A stretch of 7,061 nt of DNA from UBA493 sp035655435 (GTDB taxonomy: Archaea; Iainarchaeota; Iainarchaeia; Iainarchaeales; Iainarchaeaceae), in NCBI GenBank assembly GCA_035655435.1, contig DASRUN010000024.1, positions 1-7,061 of the forward strand, in the 5' to 3' direction. The notes beneath the pieces were generated by a model, which did not search any database, had not been told where the DNA came from, and was given only the letters and a program-made list of their open reading frames with translations. Within the stretch, counting starts at the first letter, position 1; each line of letters opens with the position of its first letter. This document shows positions 6,143 to 7,061 of the stretch, one piece after another. The position numbers were made by a program, and so were the translations under genes.

Positions 6143-6865
6143 TTATTTTATTTCCACGAATTTTTCAATTTCAAGCTTTTTTGCAATTTCCTTTGTGAGA
6201 ACAGCATAGTATTTTGCCGGTTTTGAAATTACGCCCCACTTTTTTTTGTAAGGTTCTGTTCCAACGCCAAGATCATAGAATTTAAGTTTCTTTTCAATAG
6301 CATTTTCAATGTCCTTTTTCAAAAGAAATGTGGGAACGGAAAGATTTTTGTAATTCCTATCCCACCAGCACCCCAAATAGTAAACAGAATCCTTCTCCGC
6401 AATTGCAATATGAACAGCTAAAAGTGTGTTCCCGGAATAAGCACTGAGAGTGTAAGCATTTTTTTTCCACAAATCAGTTCTCTGTTTAAAATCAGCGGCA
6501 TTTTCCTTCCACTGCTCCAAAAACCACTCTTTGCTTTTCTCCAAAGCATTTGGTTCGTTCAAAATTATTTTTGTATTCTCATTTTTCTTTTCCACGCGCT
6601 TCAAATCTTTTTTCAAGTCAGAATCAATTTTGAGTTCATCAAAAGAATTTTTCAACGGAATAACGTTTGTAAAAGAATCAGGATCGGTTGTTTCAAAACC
6701 AATCGGCCATTCAGGGGGAATATCCCTCAAAAGCAATGGCTTCGGAGCATCCTTAATGTCTTTTTCTGTCGGCCGAATATAAGGAAGATAATCTTCATCA
6801 AGCCAAACCCAATACTCAAAACCGTGTCCAGTTACTTTAAAAAATTCCAAAAAAAATCCCGCCAA
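6143..6865 (-). CDS. BioF2/FemAB-like GNAT-fold acyltransferase
   Basis: A 240-residue soluble protein. Residues about 83-215 resemble the GNAT_acetyltransf_6 (BioF2-like, PF13480) domain: a helical lead-in rich in Lys/Glu (LKKDLKRVEKKNENTKIIL), a sheet segment YTLSAYSGNTLLAVHIAI, the YYLGCWWDRNYKN turn, a helix, and the diagnostic ending FYDLGVGTEPYKKKWG (197-211). Such proteins transfer acyl or aminoacyl groups; the substrate here is unknown. The N-terminal 80 residues (with GFEYWVWLDEDYLPYIRP) match nothing I can name, and the protein is shorter than many two-domain FemAB relatives. The only available early start is a TTG at 6865, itself at the end of a T8 run with no ribosome binding site. 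The frame is closed by the purD stop just upstream, so the true start is uncertain. It follows purD by 12 bases and may be cotranscribed. Confidence 0.75.
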   Translation of the reverse strand: MAGFFLEFFKVTGHGFEYWVWLDEDYLPYIRPTEKDIKDAPKPLLLRDIPPEWPIGFETTDPDSFTNVIPLKNSFDELKIDSDLKKDLKRVEKKNENTKIILNEPNALEKSKEWFLEQWKENAADFKQRTDLWKKNAYTLSAYSGNTLLAVHIAIAEKDSVYYLGCWWDRNYKNLSVPTFLLKKDIENAIEKKLKFYDLGVGTEPYKKKWGVISKPAKYYAVLTKEIAKKLEIEKFVEIK

Positions 6866-6877
6866 AAAAAAGAAAAA
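6864..6877 (-). terminator. T-rich run right after purD
   Basis: On the minus strand, T5-C-T8 begins immediately after the purD stop codon. It could be an archaeal T-run terminator for purD, but it overlaps the proposed TTG start of the acyltransferase. Either termination is partial or the two genes have separate transcripts. Confidence 0.25.
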
Positions 6878-7061
6878 TTATATTTCTCTTAAATAACCCC
6901 AATTGTGAAGTTTATCAGAGTCCTCAAACCAACGATCTCCAATATCAGTTCTATAATACATGTGCGGGATATTGATGTTCTTGATCCTATTGTAAACCTG
7001 TTGCTGTGCCTGCTTCACTGTATAACCGGTTCCCACAACAAGTAGAACAACTCCCGAATGA
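6878..7061 (-). CDS. purD: Phosphoribosylamine-glycine ligase, C-terminal end (partial)
   Basis: The last 60 codons of a gene that enters from beyond the right edge; the first whole codon in the window is at 7060-7058 and the TAA is at 6880-6878. The translation reads GVVLLVVGTGYTVKQAQQQV, then a helix and HMYYRTDIGDRWFE before ending WGYLREI. This is the C-terminal domain of PurD (GARS): a beta strand, the helix EAQ..Y..I-type element, and the conserved YRxDIG motif followed by a tryptophan-containing tail. The enzyme joins glycine to phosphoribosylamine using ATP, the second step of purine synthesis. The ATP-grasp part is outside the window, so activity cannot be judged. It was too short to be noticed by length alone; the YYRTDIG motif makes the call. 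Confidence 0.85.
   Translation of the reverse strand, partial: HSGVVLLVVGTGYTVKQAQQQVYNRIKNINIPHMYYRTDIGDRWFEDSDKLHNWGYLREI

Overview
The window is an AT-rich piece of a prokaryotic genome that I read as archaeal, most likely from a small-genome lineage such as DPANN. This rests on several signs: a deoxyhypusine-synthase-fold gene beside a short archaeal/Thermotoga-type SpeD, a GGTGAT-type ribosome binding site, a TATA box with a purine-rich BRE-like stretch ahead of speD, T-runs instead of stem-loop terminators, and lysine-rich proteins. No single feature proves it, and a candidate-phylum bacterium is the main alternative.

Layout from left to right. A plus-strand gene for an unrecognised two-helix membrane protein (65-667) converges with a minus-strand block. 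Transcribed right to left, that block is speD-like decarboxylase (4609-4151), a deoxyhypusine-synthase-fold enzyme (4092-3061), one long protein fusing N-carbamoylputrescine amidase to agmatine deiminase (3035-1137), and a DUF1801-like protein (1133-672). Gaps of 58, 25 and 3 bases suggest one operon. Upstream lies a 506-base gene-free stretch holding the speD promoter and a degenerate array with a strict 30-bp period. Further right, all on the minus strand, are a CaCA-family cation exchanger (6063-5116), a BioF2/FemAB-like acyltransferase (6865-6143), and the last 60 codons of purD (running off the right edge, ending at 6878).

The central point is the polyamine operon. The fusion protein carries both active sites needed to turn agmatine into putrescine. 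The deoxyhypusine-synthase-fold enzyme keeps the catalytic lysine but differs at several residues that bind spermidine in the human enzyme, so it resembles the bacterial-type DHS-like/homospermidine synthase branch. The SpeD protein keeps its pyruvoyl-forming serine but differs at two positions used for AdoMet binding. SpeD homologues that decarboxylate arginine or ornithine are known, including, as I recall, in DPANN archaea. The four genes could therefore be a self-contained route: arginine to agmatine (SpeD-like), to N-carbamoylputrescine and putrescine (fusion), to homospermidine or a protein-bound aminobutyl group (DHS-like). The conventional reading is AdoMet decarboxylase plus true deoxyhypusine synthase, with spermidine synthase elsewhere in the genome. 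The sequence alone does not decide between them.

The other genes are ordinary in type. The exchanger has an altered first alpha repeat, and the acyltransferase has no convincing start.
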